DNA of 18,386 nt from CAHJXF01 sp039936235 (GCA_039936235.1 JBDTIS010000060.1:1-18386), one strand, 5' to 3'. Positions 8,025 to 15,131 are shown, numbered from the stretch's first letter. Made by a program: numbers and translations. Notes: generated by a model not told the origin, from the letters alone.

Positions 8025-8798
8025 ATGTCGACGTCGCCGGAAGGGATCGCCCGCTTCGACGCCGTCTTCGCGTCCGATATCCATCTGTCGTCGGCGCATC
8101 CGGCCACGACCGCGGCGTTCCTGCGCTTCATCGACGCGGTGGTCGCGCGGCGCACGGGTCGCTTCTTCATCCTCGGCGATCTGTTCGAATACTGGGCCGG
8201 CGACGACGATCTCGACGATCCGCTGGCGCGCGAGATTGCCTTCAGGCTCCGTGAGTTGTCCGACGAAGGGACCGCGGTCGCGTTCATGGCCGGGAACCGC
8301 GACTTCCTGATCGGCGACGCGTTCGCAGATGTCGCCCGCCTGACCCTGCTGCCCGATCCGTACTGCGAGCGGATCGGCGACGTCGATCTGCTGCTGTCGC
8401 ACGGTGACGTGCTGTGCACCGACGACGTCGACTACCAGCGCTTCCGGGCGATGGTGCGCAGGGCCGACTGGCAGCGCGACTTCCTGGCGAAGCCGCTGGC
8501 CGAGCGCCGCGCACTGATCGTCGGTGCGCGCCGACAGAGCGAGGCGGCCAAGCAGGAGAAGGCCGCCGCGATCATGGACGTCAACGACGATGCGGTGAAG
8601 CTGGTGCTGGCGCAGAACCCGTCCACGCAGATGATCCACGGTCACACGCACCGGCCCGCGCATCACATCCACGCGATGGCCGACGGCGCGAGGGACCGCT
8701 GGGTGCTGACCGACTGGGACGCCGACGCCGTGCCGCCGCGTGGCGGCGGTCTGGCGCTCGAAGGTGGGCGATTCGTCGCGGTTACTGCATCCGACTGA
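8025..8798 (+). CDS. lpxH: UDP-2,3-diacylglucosamine diphosphatase LpxH
   Basis: LpxH hydrolyses UDP-2,3-diacylglucosamine to lipid X and UMP, a step in lipid A synthesis at the inner face of the cytoplasmic membrane. The 257-residue protein has the calcineurin-like metallophosphoesterase motifs in order: SDIHL (D18, H20), GDLFEYW (D52), GNRDF (N91), SHGD (H126) and HGHTHRP (H205, H207, H209). Its length is near that of E. coli LpxH (240). The ATG at 8025 lies 11 bases after the ppiB stop; the open frame extends further upstream into ppiB but without homology. The stop codon falls inside a palindrome shared with convergent cysE. Confidence 0.96.
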   Translation: MSTSPEGIARFDAVFASDIHLSSAHPATTAAFLRFIDAVVARRTGRFFILGDLFEYWAGDDDLDDPLAREIAFRLRELSDEGTAVAFMAGNRDFLIGDAFADVARLTLLPDPYCERIGDVDLLLSHGDVLCTDDVDYQRFRAMVRRADWQRDFLAKPLAERRALIVGARRQSEAAKQEKAAAIMDVNDDAVKLVLAQNPSTQMIHGHTHRPAHHIHAMADGARDRWVLTDWDADAVPPRGGGLALEGGRFVAVTASD

Positions 8799-8810
8799 CG
8801 CCGTCAGTCG
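8792..8810. terminator. Perfect palindrome containing the stop codons of lpxH and cysE
   Basis: CGACTGAC (8792-8799) pairs perfectly with GTCAGTCG (8803-8810) around a three-base GCC loop. The lpxH TGA (8796-8798) and the cysE TGA (complement of 8804-8806) sit at mirror positions, so both genes end in GAC TGA. A hairpin would form in either transcript. No T tract follows on either side, so intrinsic termination is uncertain; transcript 3'-end protection or convergent-transcription control is possible. Confidence 0.55.
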
Positions 8811-9553
8811 ACCATCTCGTTGAGGCGCTTCGCGTCGAAGTGACCCTCGTCGCGACACACTTCGGGACAAGCGCCGATGGCATCGAGTGCCGCAGCCATC
8901 GCCTCGATCTTCTGCGTCAGTTCCGCCGTGTGGTCGATCAGGCCGTGCAGCGCGATCGACAAGGGATCGTCCGCGTCGCGTGTCACCGCATAGGCCGAGA
9001 AGCCCATCCGCGCGGCGTTCTGCTCGCGGCGTTGCGCGGCGCCTTCGCTGATGATGCGGGCCGGGATGCCGATCGCCGTCGCGCCGGGCGGCACCTCGCG
9101 GACCACGACCGCGTTCGAACCGACACGCGCGTTCTCCCCGACGACGAACGGACCGAGCACCTTGGCGCCGGCGCCGACCACAACCCCGCGATGCAGTGTC
9201 GGATGCCGCTTGCCGCCGTTCAGCGACGTGCCGCCGAGCGTCACCCCCTGGTAGATCGTGCAATCGTCGCCGACCTCGGCCGTCTCGCCGATGACGACGC
9301 CGAGGCCGTGATCGATGAACACACGGCGACCGATGGTCGCTCCCGGATGGATCTCGATCCCCGTCAGGAAACGGGTCCAGGCCGACAGCCACCGTCCGAG
9401 CCACAGATAGCCTCCGGCCCAGCAGCGATGCGCGACGCGATGCATGAACAACGCATGCAGACCCGGATAGCAGGTGAGGATCTCCCACCTGCTGCGGGCG
9501 GCCGGATCGCGCTCGCGGATCGTCGCGATGTCTTCGGAGAGGCGGGTGAACAT
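8804..9553 (-). CDS. cysE: Serine O-acetyltransferase
   Basis: CysE acetylates serine with acetyl-CoA to give O-acetylserine, the direct precursor of cysteine. The 249-residue product has a helical N-terminal domain and a left-handed beta-helix of hexapeptide repeats: GIEIHPGATIGRRVFIDHGL (about 65-84, with the D81-H82 pair of the active site), VVIGETAEVGDDCTIYQGVT and VVVGAGAKVLGPFVVGENAR. It is shorter at the N-terminus than E. coli CysE (273 residues), as in many betaproteobacterial forms. A C-terminal extension of about 70 residues ends in NEMVD. It converges on lpxH with 5 bases between stops. Upstream (9554 on) is a decayed prpF rather than an intact gene. Confidence 0.95.
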   Translation of the reverse strand: MFTRLSEDIATIRERDPAARSRWEILTCYPGLHALFMHRVAHRCWAGGYLWLGRWLSAWTRFLTGIEIHPGATIGRRVFIDHGLGVVIGETAEVGDDCTIYQGVTLGGTSLNGGKRHPTLHRGVVVGAGAKVLGPFVVGENARVGSNAVVVREVPPGATAIGIPARIISEGAAQRREQNAARMGFSAYAVTRDADDPLSIALHGLIDHTAELTQKIEAMAAALDAIGACPEVCRDEGHFDAKRLNEMVD

Positions 9554-9628
9554 CGCGGCATTCTAAGGGTGGCCGGGAAAGCTTGCTGAAGGCGTGGAAG
9601 TCCTGTTCGCCGTCGTCCCGGACCAGCG

Positions 9629-9947
9629 CGGAACGAACGCCGTGCCGTCCATCAACCGTCGCGCGCTGCGGCTCGTCACCGCGCGTTCGACATGCCATCG
9701 CCCGTCACGCCGGTCGAGCACGGCGCCGACCGCCAGTACGCCGGACACATGGCCGATGCGGCTGGTCGATCGAGACCGCGCCGAACAGGAACTCCACGTC
9801 GCAGTCCGCACGCAGCGACCGCGACACGATCACGACCTTGCTAGTCGACGACGTCGCGCCGCACAGCCCATCGGCGTGGCGTCCGTACGGGTCCGGGCTG
9901 CCGAGGATGCGCAGCAGCAACGCGTCGCGTAGGCCGGGCCGCTGCAT
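9629..9947 (-). pseudogene. prpF: prpF remnant (AcnD-accessory/aconitate isomerase family) with the middle deleted
   Basis: On the minus strand, 9947-9759 reads LRDALLLRILGSPDPYG, GATSSTSKVVIVSRS and DVEFLFGAVSIDQP, which line up with the N-terminal part of PrpF. A few bases later, in another frame, 9754-9629 reads GHVSGVLAVGAVLDRRDG and SRSARRLMDGTAFVP, matching the PrpF C-terminus (consensus GHPSG...MSRSARVLMEG..VP). From memory of intact PrpF of about 390 residues, about 250 residues between the two pieces are missing, and the extreme N-terminus (MRGGTSKGVFF) is absent. PrpF works with AcnD in the 2-methylcitrate cycle for propionate. No other prp gene is nearby. Identification of both pieces is confident; the residue count lost is an estimate. 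Confidence 0.82.
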
Positions 9948-10002
9948 CAGCGTCGCGCGGATCGCCTTCCCATCGCCGTCGCTGTGGCTATCGGCAATGC
10001 GC

Positions 10003-10746
10003 TCAGGATGGTCTCGTCCCGGCAGCGCGCAGCATCGCCTTCGCGATGCCGCGCAGCCACTGAACTTCTTCGTGTTCGAGCCGCGCGCGTGCGAACAGCC
10101 GCCGCAGACGCGGCATCAGTTTCTTCGGCGCGTCGGGGTCGAGGTAGCCGATCGCCAGCAGGCCCTGTTCGAAGTGCTCGATCAGCGCCTCGCGTTCGGC
10201 GTGCGACGCGGGGACTGCGACGTTCGCGATCGGTGCGCGCTGCGACGACAGGGCGGCGAGCCGGCATTCGTAGGCCGTGAGCTGGACGGCCTGCGCGAGG
10301 TTCAGCGAACCGTACGCCGGCGACGTGTCGATCCGGCAGCGTGCCTGGCAGCGCAGGACGTCGTCGTTCGACAGCCCGTAGCGCTCGCTGCCGAACACGA
10401 ACGCGACGTCGCCGGGAACGGCGTGCACGATGCGCAGCGCATCGGCGGCCGACTCGCGCACCGTGGACAGCGGGGGAGCGTATTCGCGGTCGCGCGCGCT
10501 CATCGCGATCGCGTGCGAGCAGCCGGCCAGCGCGTCGTTCAGCGTCGGATGGATCGTGGCGCCGTGCAGCACGTCGACGGCGCCGCTGGCGAATGCGGTC
10601 GCGGCGGGCTGGCTCAGCACGTCGGCATAGCGCGGCGTGACCAGCGACAGTTGCGAGAGCCCCATCACCTTCATCGCGCGCGCAGTGGCGCCGACGTTGC
10701 CCGGATGGCTGGGACCGACGAGCACGATGCGGATGCTGACGAGCAC
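10003..10746 (-). CDS. trmJ: tRNA (cytidine/uridine-32-2'-O)-methyltransferase TrmJ
   Basis: TrmJ methylates the ribose of nucleotide 32 in the anticodon loop of several tRNAs using S-adenosylmethionine. The 247-residue protein is a SPOUT (trefoil-knot) methyltransferase: it opens with IRIVLVGPSHPGNVGATARA and carries the knot motifs VFGSERYGLSNDDV (about 117-130) and GSLNLAQAVQL (about 146-156), followed by a family-typical C-terminal helix region with EEVQWLRGIAKAML. The start is GTG at 10746; no ATG lies close by, and the family N-terminus (ML..IRIVLV) fits. It is divergent from suhB across 272 bases, a conserved arrangement in betaproteobacteria. Confidence 0.94.
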   Translation of the reverse strand: MLVSIRIVLVGPSHPGNVGATARAMKVMGLSQLSLVTPRYADVLSQPAATAFASGAVDVLHGATIHPTLNDALAGCSHAIAMSARDREYAPPLSTVRESAADALRIVHAVPGDVAFVFGSERYGLSNDDVLRCQARCRIDTSPAYGSLNLAQAVQLTAYECRLAALSSQRAPIANVAVPASHAEREALIEHFEQGLLAIGYLDPDAPKKLMPRLRRLFARARLEHEEVQWLRGIAKAMLRAAGTRPS

Positions 10747-11018
10747 GGCGTCAGGATGATCGCCGGCCGTATGCGGTCGTTCGAGGTCGATCAGAGCGAT
10801 ATCCAGAGTCGGCTCACGGTGGTGTCGGATAGAATCCTGCGCTTCCGAAGCCGAGCGTTAGTGTCGGATCGCCGGCACAGCGCCGCTTCGACGCTCTTTT
10901 CACCGTCAGCCCTGCTGCGGCTTCCCGGTCATATGTCGCAAAACATCGTCGGTGCGTCGCTCGCCGGTTCGCCGATCGGCTTCGCAGTCTTCGACCCAGG
11001 CTCAGCGCCCATCACGCC
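10747..11018 (+). promoter_or_regulatory. Divergent trmJ/suhB intergenic region
   Basis: This 272-base stretch has no supportable gene. On the plus strand TAGAAT at 10830-10835 is a reasonable -10 box for suhB, but no good -35 box precedes it. A short direct repeat, GTGTCGGAT, occurs at 10822-10830 and again at 10861-10869. I see no clear operator or terminator. Confidence 0.3.
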
Positions 11019-11879
11019 ATGTCATCCCTGCATCCGATGTTGAACACGGCCGTGAAGGCCGCCCGCCGTGCCGGTTCCATCATCAACCGCGCGAGTCTCG
11101 ATCTGGAGCGCGTCAAGGTCAGCCGCAAGGCGCACAACGACTTCGTGACCGAGACCGACGAGGCGGCCGAGAACGCCATCATCGACGTGCTCCTGACTGC
11201 CTATCCGGACCATCGGATACTAGCAGAGGAGAGTGGCCGGACCGCCGGTGCGCAGGGGGTCGCGAAGGGGTCGGACAGCTCGGTGAGCGCGATGGACAAC
11301 GAAGCCGAGAACCTGTGGATCATCGATCCGCTCGACGGCACGACCAATTTCATCCACGGCTTCCCGCAGTACTGCGTGTCGATCGGCCTGTTGCAGCGAG
11401 GCGTCGTCACGCAGGCGGTGATCTACGACCCGAACCGCAACGACCTGTTCGTCGCGACGAAGGGCCGCGGCGCCTTTCTCAATGACCGCAGGCTGCGCGT
11501 ATCGAAGCGCCACCGGATGAACGAAGCCCTGCTCGGCACCGGCTTCCCGTTCAAGAATCTCGAGACGCTGGACCGCTACCTCGCGATGTTCCGCCTGATG
11601 ACCGCGCAGAGCGCCGGCATCCGCCGCCCGGGCGCCGCTGCACTCGACCTCGCCTACGTGGCCGCGGGCCGGCTCGATGGCTTCTTCGAGGTCGGGCTGA
11701 TGCCGTGGGACATCGCGGCAGGCTCCCTGCTGGTGACTGAGGCGGGCGGACTGATCGGCGATTTCCAGGGCGACCCGGAATACCTGCACACCGGCGACGT
11801 ACTGGCGGGCACGCCGAAGATCTTCGGCCAGCTGGTCGGGACGCTCGGACCCCTGTTCCCGAAGCGATCGCCGCAATAG
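11019..11879 (+). CDS. suhB: Inositol-1-monophosphatase family protein SuhB
   Basis: SuhB is a Mg-dependent inositol monophosphatase that in E. coli also joins the rRNA antitermination complex. The 286-residue product shows the family metal site: E70-E71 in LAEESG, D103 and D106 in WIIDPLDGTTNFIHGFP, and D231 in PWDIAAGSLLVTEAGG. Between EESG and the DPLDGT motif there are about 26 residues, against about 10 in E. coli SuhB, so an insertion of roughly 16 residues (AQGVAKGSDSSVSAM region) is present. The ATG at 11019 is used; an ATG at 11037 is an alternative and gives the family-like MLNTAVKAARRAG start. Its stop lies 7 bases from the stop of the convergent YedK-type gene. Confidence 0.94.
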   Translation: MSSLHPMLNTAVKAARRAGSIINRASLDLERVKVSRKAHNDFVTETDEAAENAIIDVLLTAYPDHRILAEESGRTAGAQGVAKGSDSSVSAMDNEAENLWIIDPLDGTTNFIHGFPQYCVSIGLLQRGVVTQAVIYDPNRNDLFVATKGRGAFLNDRRLRVSKRHRMNEALLGTGFPFKNLETLDRYLAMFRLMTAQSAGIRRPGAAALDLAYVAAGRLDGFFEVGLMPWDIAAGSLLVTEAGGLIGDFQGDPEYLHTGDVLAGTPKIFGQLVGTLGPLFPKRSPQ

Positions 11880-11886
11880 GTCCGCT

Positions 11887-12540
11887 TCAGACGACGGTGA
11901 CTGCGAACGCGGTCGCGTCCGGATGGGTGCCGACCAGCGCGAGCGCTTCGTCGCCGCCAGCTAGCCACGCCAGGTACTGCGACGGCAGAAGCACCATCGG
12001 TGCGCGATCGTGGACCGTGCCGAGGAATTCGTTCGGCGGGACCGTGCACATCGTGTAGACCGGGACCTTGTCGCCGGTCTTCGGATCCACGTTCTCGTCG
12101 TACATCCCCGCTGCCATGAATACCCGTTCCCCGGACATGGAGACGCGGACGCGCTGCTTGCCGGCGCCGGTCTCCGGCCACTCGTCCCAGCTCGACATCG
12201 GGATCAGGCAGCGTTTCCTGGCGAACACGAAGCGCCAGGGAAAGCCGTCCGTCAGCTTCTCGCTCATCGCGTTGAAGACGTCGCGACGGACCGGCTTCGG
12301 CTTGCCGTCTGCATCGAGCGACTTGCCCTTCATCATCATGATGAAGCCCCACTGCCGCAGTTCGGCCCGCAGCAGGCCGTCGGTATGCTGCCGCACGACC
12401 GGCATGCTGTTGCGCGGAAAGACTTCCTCGCTGCCTTTGAATGGGTTGTCGAACGGATAGGGCGGATCGTTCCAGTCGAACAGCGTTGGGTTCGCGACAT
12501 ATTCCTGCCAGTGTTCTTCGAGCTTGTAGCGGCCGCACAT
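11887..12540 (-). CDS. yedK: SOS response-associated peptidase / abasic-site shield (SRAP, YedK/HMCES family)
   Basis: SRAP proteins cross-link through Cys2 to abasic sites in single-stranded DNA and protect them. The 217-residue protein begins MCGRY, so Cys2 becomes the N-terminal residue after Met removal, which fixes the start at 12540. The other active-site residues are visible: N90 in VFNAMSEKL, E120 in SSWDEW and H177 in TVHDRAPMVLL. A GAGGA site lies five bases before the ATG. An upstream in-frame extension to 12684 would bury Cys2 and is rejected. I see no clear LexA operator upstream, so SOS control is not shown. An acidic, Pro-rich stretch (FDWNDPPYPFDNPFKG) lies between Cys2 and the core. 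Confidence 0.94.
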   Translation of the reverse strand: MCGRYKLEEHWQEYVANPTLFDWNDPPYPFDNPFKGSEEVFPRNSMPVVRQHTDGLLRAELRQWGFIMMMKGKSLDADGKPKPVRRDVFNAMSEKLTDGFPWRFVFARKRCLIPMSSWDEWPETGAGKQRVRVSMSGERVFMAAGMYDENVDPKTGDKVPVYTMCTVPPNEFLGTVHDRAPMVLLPSQYLAWLAGGDEALALVGTHPDATAFAVTVV

Positions 12541-12811
12541 GGGGGTCCTCGGAATAGAGCTTTGATCAGGTGTGAGCAGAGACAACTCGCCGATCGCGTC
12601 TCGGTAAGCGGGGGTCGGGTCTGTAGCAACCAATCGATCTTGTACGGATGGATCGACAGATGTCGTCAAGGAAGAGCAACGCATCGGATGTCGCCGATGC
12701 CTGCGGCGATCGCACGGCGAATCCGAAGCTTCTGTTGCCTACCGCACAGACGACGCGACCGGGTTGGGCGATGGTCTATTGTCGACGGCGAGGTCATCTC
12801 CGGAACAACGC

Positions 12812-12816
12812 AGGAG
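12812..12816 (+). promoter_or_regulatory. Strong ribosome site fixing a GTG start
   Basis: AGGAG at 12812-12816 lies six bases before the GTG at 12823. It is the main reason to start the small gene there and not at any codon in the long open frame upstream, which runs antisense to yedK. Confidence 0.65.
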
Positions 12817-12822
12817 ACCGAA

Positions 12823-13086
12823 GTGAGAGAGGCATATCTTTACGACTCGCATTCGATCGATCTTGACGTAAAAGAGATCGCACACGGGCGGTTTCAGTGG
12901 ACCTATTTCATCGACAGGCACTACTGCATTCAGGACACGTCGAACTTGGTGATCGACGAGGTTCGCGCTAATGCGCTCCTTCTCGCGCACCGATCGATCG
13001 ACATGCTCAACGCGATCACATCGAACGCTCCGTTGCTCGCTTCGAACGGTGCGGCATTGCGACCGCGATCAACGGGTCGCTTGTAA
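12823..13086 (+). CDS. Small conserved-looking protein of unknown function (87 residues)
   Basis: The product begins VREAYLYDSHSIDLDVKEIA (GTG start read as Met) and continues with HGRFQWTYFIDRHYCIQDTS and then VIDEVRANALLLAHRSIDML. The pattern of a beta-rich half with aromatic residues followed by one long helix resembles the small hypothetical proteins of about 80-90 residues that are common in Burkholderiaceae, but I cannot name the family with confidence. No signal peptide or membrane segment is visible; it should be cytoplasmic. Support for a real gene comes from the strong AGGAG site, balanced amino acid use unlike the Arg-rich shadow frames around it, and a hairpin 5 bases after the stop. 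It stands alone between yedK (divergent) and a gene-poor stretch. Confidence 0.7.
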   Translation: MREAYLYDSHSIDLDVKEIAHGRFQWTYFIDRHYCIQDTSNLVIDEVRANALLLAHRSIDMLNAITSNAPLLASNGAALRPRSTGRL

Positions 13087-13090
13087 GGTC

Positions 13091-13114
13091 TCGCTGCGAC
13101 GGTTCCCGCAGCGA
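13091..13114 (+). terminator. Hairpin just after the small unknown gene
   Basis: TCGCTGCG (13091-13098) pairs perfectly with CGCAGCGA (13107-13114) around an 8-base loop, starting 5 bases after the TAA at 13084-13086. No T run follows, so it is terminator-like but not a classic intrinsic terminator. Confidence 0.5.
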
Positions 13115-13631
13115 CACCGCTCGCCCACCGCCCGGAAAGTTGGCTGCCAGGCGATTCCGGGTTAGCGCGCAGCAACGGAAGCACTGAAAAAGCGCATTGC
13201 GCGACTGTGGGGATCACTTCTGCGTCCTAAGCGCCGCAGCGGATCGATGGAGGACGTCCCGCCTGTCATCCGGGCCTTGTATTTCGTCACGAACGTATGT
13301 GAGGAACCTCTACCGTGACGCAGAGGCTGCATGTCCTGCCTGGTGGACAAGGTCCCGACTTTGTGGGGACGACCGTCGCTCTTTCATCGAGACGGCGATT
13401 CCGCCTCCGGGACGACAGCGATGTCCAGTGATCCATCATGACGTGATGCGCGCATAGCAACGACCCTCGTCAGAGGCAATGGGGCCACTTCGGCGTCGAT
13501 GCCTGCCAGCTTCGGCTACGCACTGGTTGCCTCGCCCGTCGGGTCGTCGCCATTAGTCGTTGACGGTGCGTTCCGGCTCACGGCGCAGGAGGTCGACAGA
13601 GGATCCGCGAAAGATCCGCCTCAAGACCGTG
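13115..13631. other. Gene-poor stretch, nothing recognised
   Basis: About 500 bases with no reading frame that looks coding on either strand; the open frames here are short and Arg/Ser-rich. There are only weak short inverted repeats, for example CCTCT/AGAGG near 13310-13330 and GGATC/GATCC near 13603-13619 beside the end of the Spy-like gene. It could be decayed sequence, but I recognise no protein fragment in it. Confidence 0.5.
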
Positions 13632-14177
13632 TCAGCCGTGCTTCCGCTTGTCGCGCTGCTCCTTGGTAAGAACCGCGTCGATCTGGCTCTGCGCATTGAG
13701 TGACAAATCGAACATTTGATGACGGAATTCGGACATCTTGAGGTAAGTCTTGCTGATCGCAGCGTCGTCGCGTTTGTCGGCGTTGTACTGCTCGTTCATC
13801 AGGGCCTGCTCATCCTGCATTTTGCCCATCAGGTCCCAATGTTTGCGCCGCAGGTCCTCCCGGATGCTGGTGATCTTGACGCGCTGCTCCGCGGTGAGAT
13901 TCAGATCCGGTCCCGGAGCGAAGCCGCCCATCATGCCGCGACCCATGCCGTATCCCGAGGAGTAGTCGCCCATCATCCCGCCGCGACCCATGCCGTAGCC
14001 GGAGCCGTAGTTGCCCATCATGCCGCGCCCCATGCCGTCGTCGTCCATCATGCCGGGGCCCATGCCGTACGGGGCATCCGCGCTTTGCGGTGGGTCGGCC
14101 ATTGCACTGACCGCCACTAGCGCTCCGCCTATCAACAGCGCGGTACCGAAGGTCTTGTGAAAGTTGATGCATTTCAT
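13632..14177 (-). CDS. Spy/CpxP-like periplasmic protein with Met/Gly-rich repeats
   Basis: The 181-residue protein starts with a signal peptide (hydrophobic GTALLIGGALVAVSAMA, cleavage near residue 27). Residues 37-86 form a Met/Gly-rich segment with near-repeats of GYGMGRGMMG separated by (N/D)Y(G/S)SG spacers. The rest, from NLTAEQRVKITSIREDLRRK to QSQIDAVLTKEQRDKRK, is helical and fits the LTxxQ-type Spy/CpxP/ZraP superfamily of periplasmic chaperones and metal-responsive proteins. Related proteins buffer misfolded envelope proteins or metals; the methionines could bind Cu(I), which is inference. Upstream in the same direction lies a 39-residue Gly/Met membrane protein (14238-14357), so the two may form an envelope stress unit. 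Start at the ATG at 14177 gives a good signal peptide. Confidence 0.88.
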   Translation of the reverse strand: MKCINFHKTFGTALLIGGALVAVSAMADPPQSADAPYGMGPGMMDDDGMGRGMMGNYGSGYGMGRGGMMGDYSSGYGMGRGMMGGFAPGPDLNLTAEQRVKITSIREDLRRKHWDLMGKMQDEQALMNEQYNADKRDDAAISKTYLKMSEFRHQMFDLSLNAQSQIDAVLTKEQRDKRKHG

Positions 14178-14237
14178 GATGAATGCCTTTCGACGTTGAT
14201 GAGGGCGCGATATTCGCGACCGGCGACAGCCAGCACT

Positions 14238-14357
14238 TCACTTTCGCTTTTTCGCGACGATCCATGCGACGAGGCCGGCCACCACGACGACCAGCAAGAC
14301 CGGCAGCAACATGCCGGCGTATCCGCCGCCCATCCAGGCGCCGCCATAGCTGCCCAT
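14238..14357 (-). CDS. 39-residue single-pass membrane protein, Gly/Met-rich head
   Basis: The frame reads MGSYGGAWMGGGYAGM, then a strongly hydrophobic span (LLPVLLVVVVAGLVAWIV) and a basic tail AKKRK. This is a clean small membrane protein, with the positive tail predicting the C-terminus on the cytoplasmic side. It ends 60 bases before the Spy-like start and shares that protein's Gly/Met-rich character. The start may be this ATG at 14357 or the GTG at 14360 directly before it. The ATG overlaps the stop of an uncertain upstream frame (TGATG). Small membrane proteins of this type often sit beside Spy/SHOCT genes. Function unknown. Confidence 0.65.
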   Translation of the reverse strand: MGSYGGAWMGGGYAGMLLPVLLVVVVAGLVAWIVAKKRK

Positions 14358-14665
14358 CACGCCGGCACCCGTGTCTTATCCACCTTGCGACTGAAATACC
14401 CCGTTCGCCGGCACGATCGGCCGCATGCCGTTGCGACGGCAGTCATGGTGTTCGGAAAGTGCCTGCGTGCCATGGCGATGGTCCGATCGGGTGAATGAAG
14501 GCGAGCGCCTTCGTGATGGGCGATGATTTCACTGACAGCGTCTGCTCGAACCGTCGCGAAACCATAGTCATAGGCGCGGCGGTTGTCGTCGTCTGTGCGC
14601 CACCCCGCATAGCGCTTCGCCGTGCCCGCGCTCAGCTTGTTCTCACCGAGCATGCGCTCACGCAA
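14357..14665 (-). CDS. Uncertain open frame, unknown protein
   Basis: From a TTG at 14665 (or ATG at 14653) the frame gives about 100 residues, including GENKLSAGTAKRYAGWRTDD, NRRAYDYGFATVRADAVSEI and ARRHFPNTMTAVATA. The first two thirds have balanced composition and no runs of Arg or Ser, unlike most chance frames in this DNA, and the stop overlaps the start of the 39-residue membrane protein (TGATG). I see no ribosome site, no motif and no family. The last 20 residues look non-coding. It may be a small real gene or the end of a decayed one: upstream, in another frame, SDAFGVFGAFDDAGLSIVQL also looks protein-like. Confidence 0.3.
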   Translation of the reverse strand: MRERMLGENKLSAGTAKRYAGWRTDDDNRRAYDYGFATVRADAVSEIIAHHEGARLHSPDRTIAMARRHFPNTMTAVATACGRSCRRTGYFSRKVDKTRVPA

Positions 14666-14903
14666 CGATGTATCAGCTGGACGATGCTCAGCCCCGCATC
14701 GTCGAACGCGCCGAACACGCCGAACGCATCGCTAAGAGCGACTCGCGCACGCAATCATGACTCCACGGTTCGACGATCGGCAAGGTTGCACAAGCTGTGG
14801 CAGGGCGTGTGTACGGCAACGTACAGACGTGCTTCGCGGAACATCCGACGATGCTCAGACAGCCATTGCGACGGCTTTCGAAATAGACGTCAAGGAGTTC
14901 AAG

Positions 14904-15131
14904 ATGTACGCCAATAGCGGTTTCGGATGGATCTGGTTCCTTTGGATCGGCGTTGTTTTTCTCATGTTCTCGAGCGTAGGAAACTGGGGGTATACGTATC
15001 GGGTGCACCGGAGATTCGGCACAGGCCCCAAGGGCGCCCTCGATATTCTCGACGAGCGGTATGCGCGCGGCGAGATCGCCCGCGACGAATACGGACTCAT
15101 GAAGGCCGAGATCGCACGAAGGGCGCAGTAA
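14904..15131 (+). CDS. Small SHOCT-domain membrane protein
   Basis: The 75-residue product has one N-terminal membrane helix (FGWIWFLWIGVVFLMFSSVG, about 7-26) and ends in a SHOCT-type motif, LDERYARGEIARDEYGLMKA, the short C-terminal module found in many small bacterial membrane proteins. AAGGAG at 14892-14897, six bases before the ATG at 14904, decides the start; the frame is open further upstream to 14757 but that part is Arg/Cys-rich and has no such site. Function is unknown; SHOCT modules are thought to aid oligomer formation. It lies between the Spy-like group (opposite strand) and the HdeA-like gene. Confidence 0.82.
   Translation: MYANSGFGWIWFLWIGVVFLMFSSVGNWGYTYRVHRRFGTGPKGALDILDERYARGEIARDEYGLMKAEIARRAQ

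Noticed and set aside
12541..12684. Upstream extension of the YedK-type protein
   Set aside because: Family chemistry needs Cys at position 2 after Met removal, and MCGRY at 12540 with a GAGGA site gives exactly that.
13115..13631. Possible insertion-sequence scar or attachment site in the gene-poor stretch
   Set aside because: No transposase fragment, terminal inverted repeat, target duplication or tRNA end could be found by eye.
14808..14834. TGTACG-GCAA-CGTACA hairpin upstream of the SHOCT gene
   Set aside because: A 6-bp stem with a GNRA loop is neat, but it is short and isolated, with no link to a start, terminator or known element.
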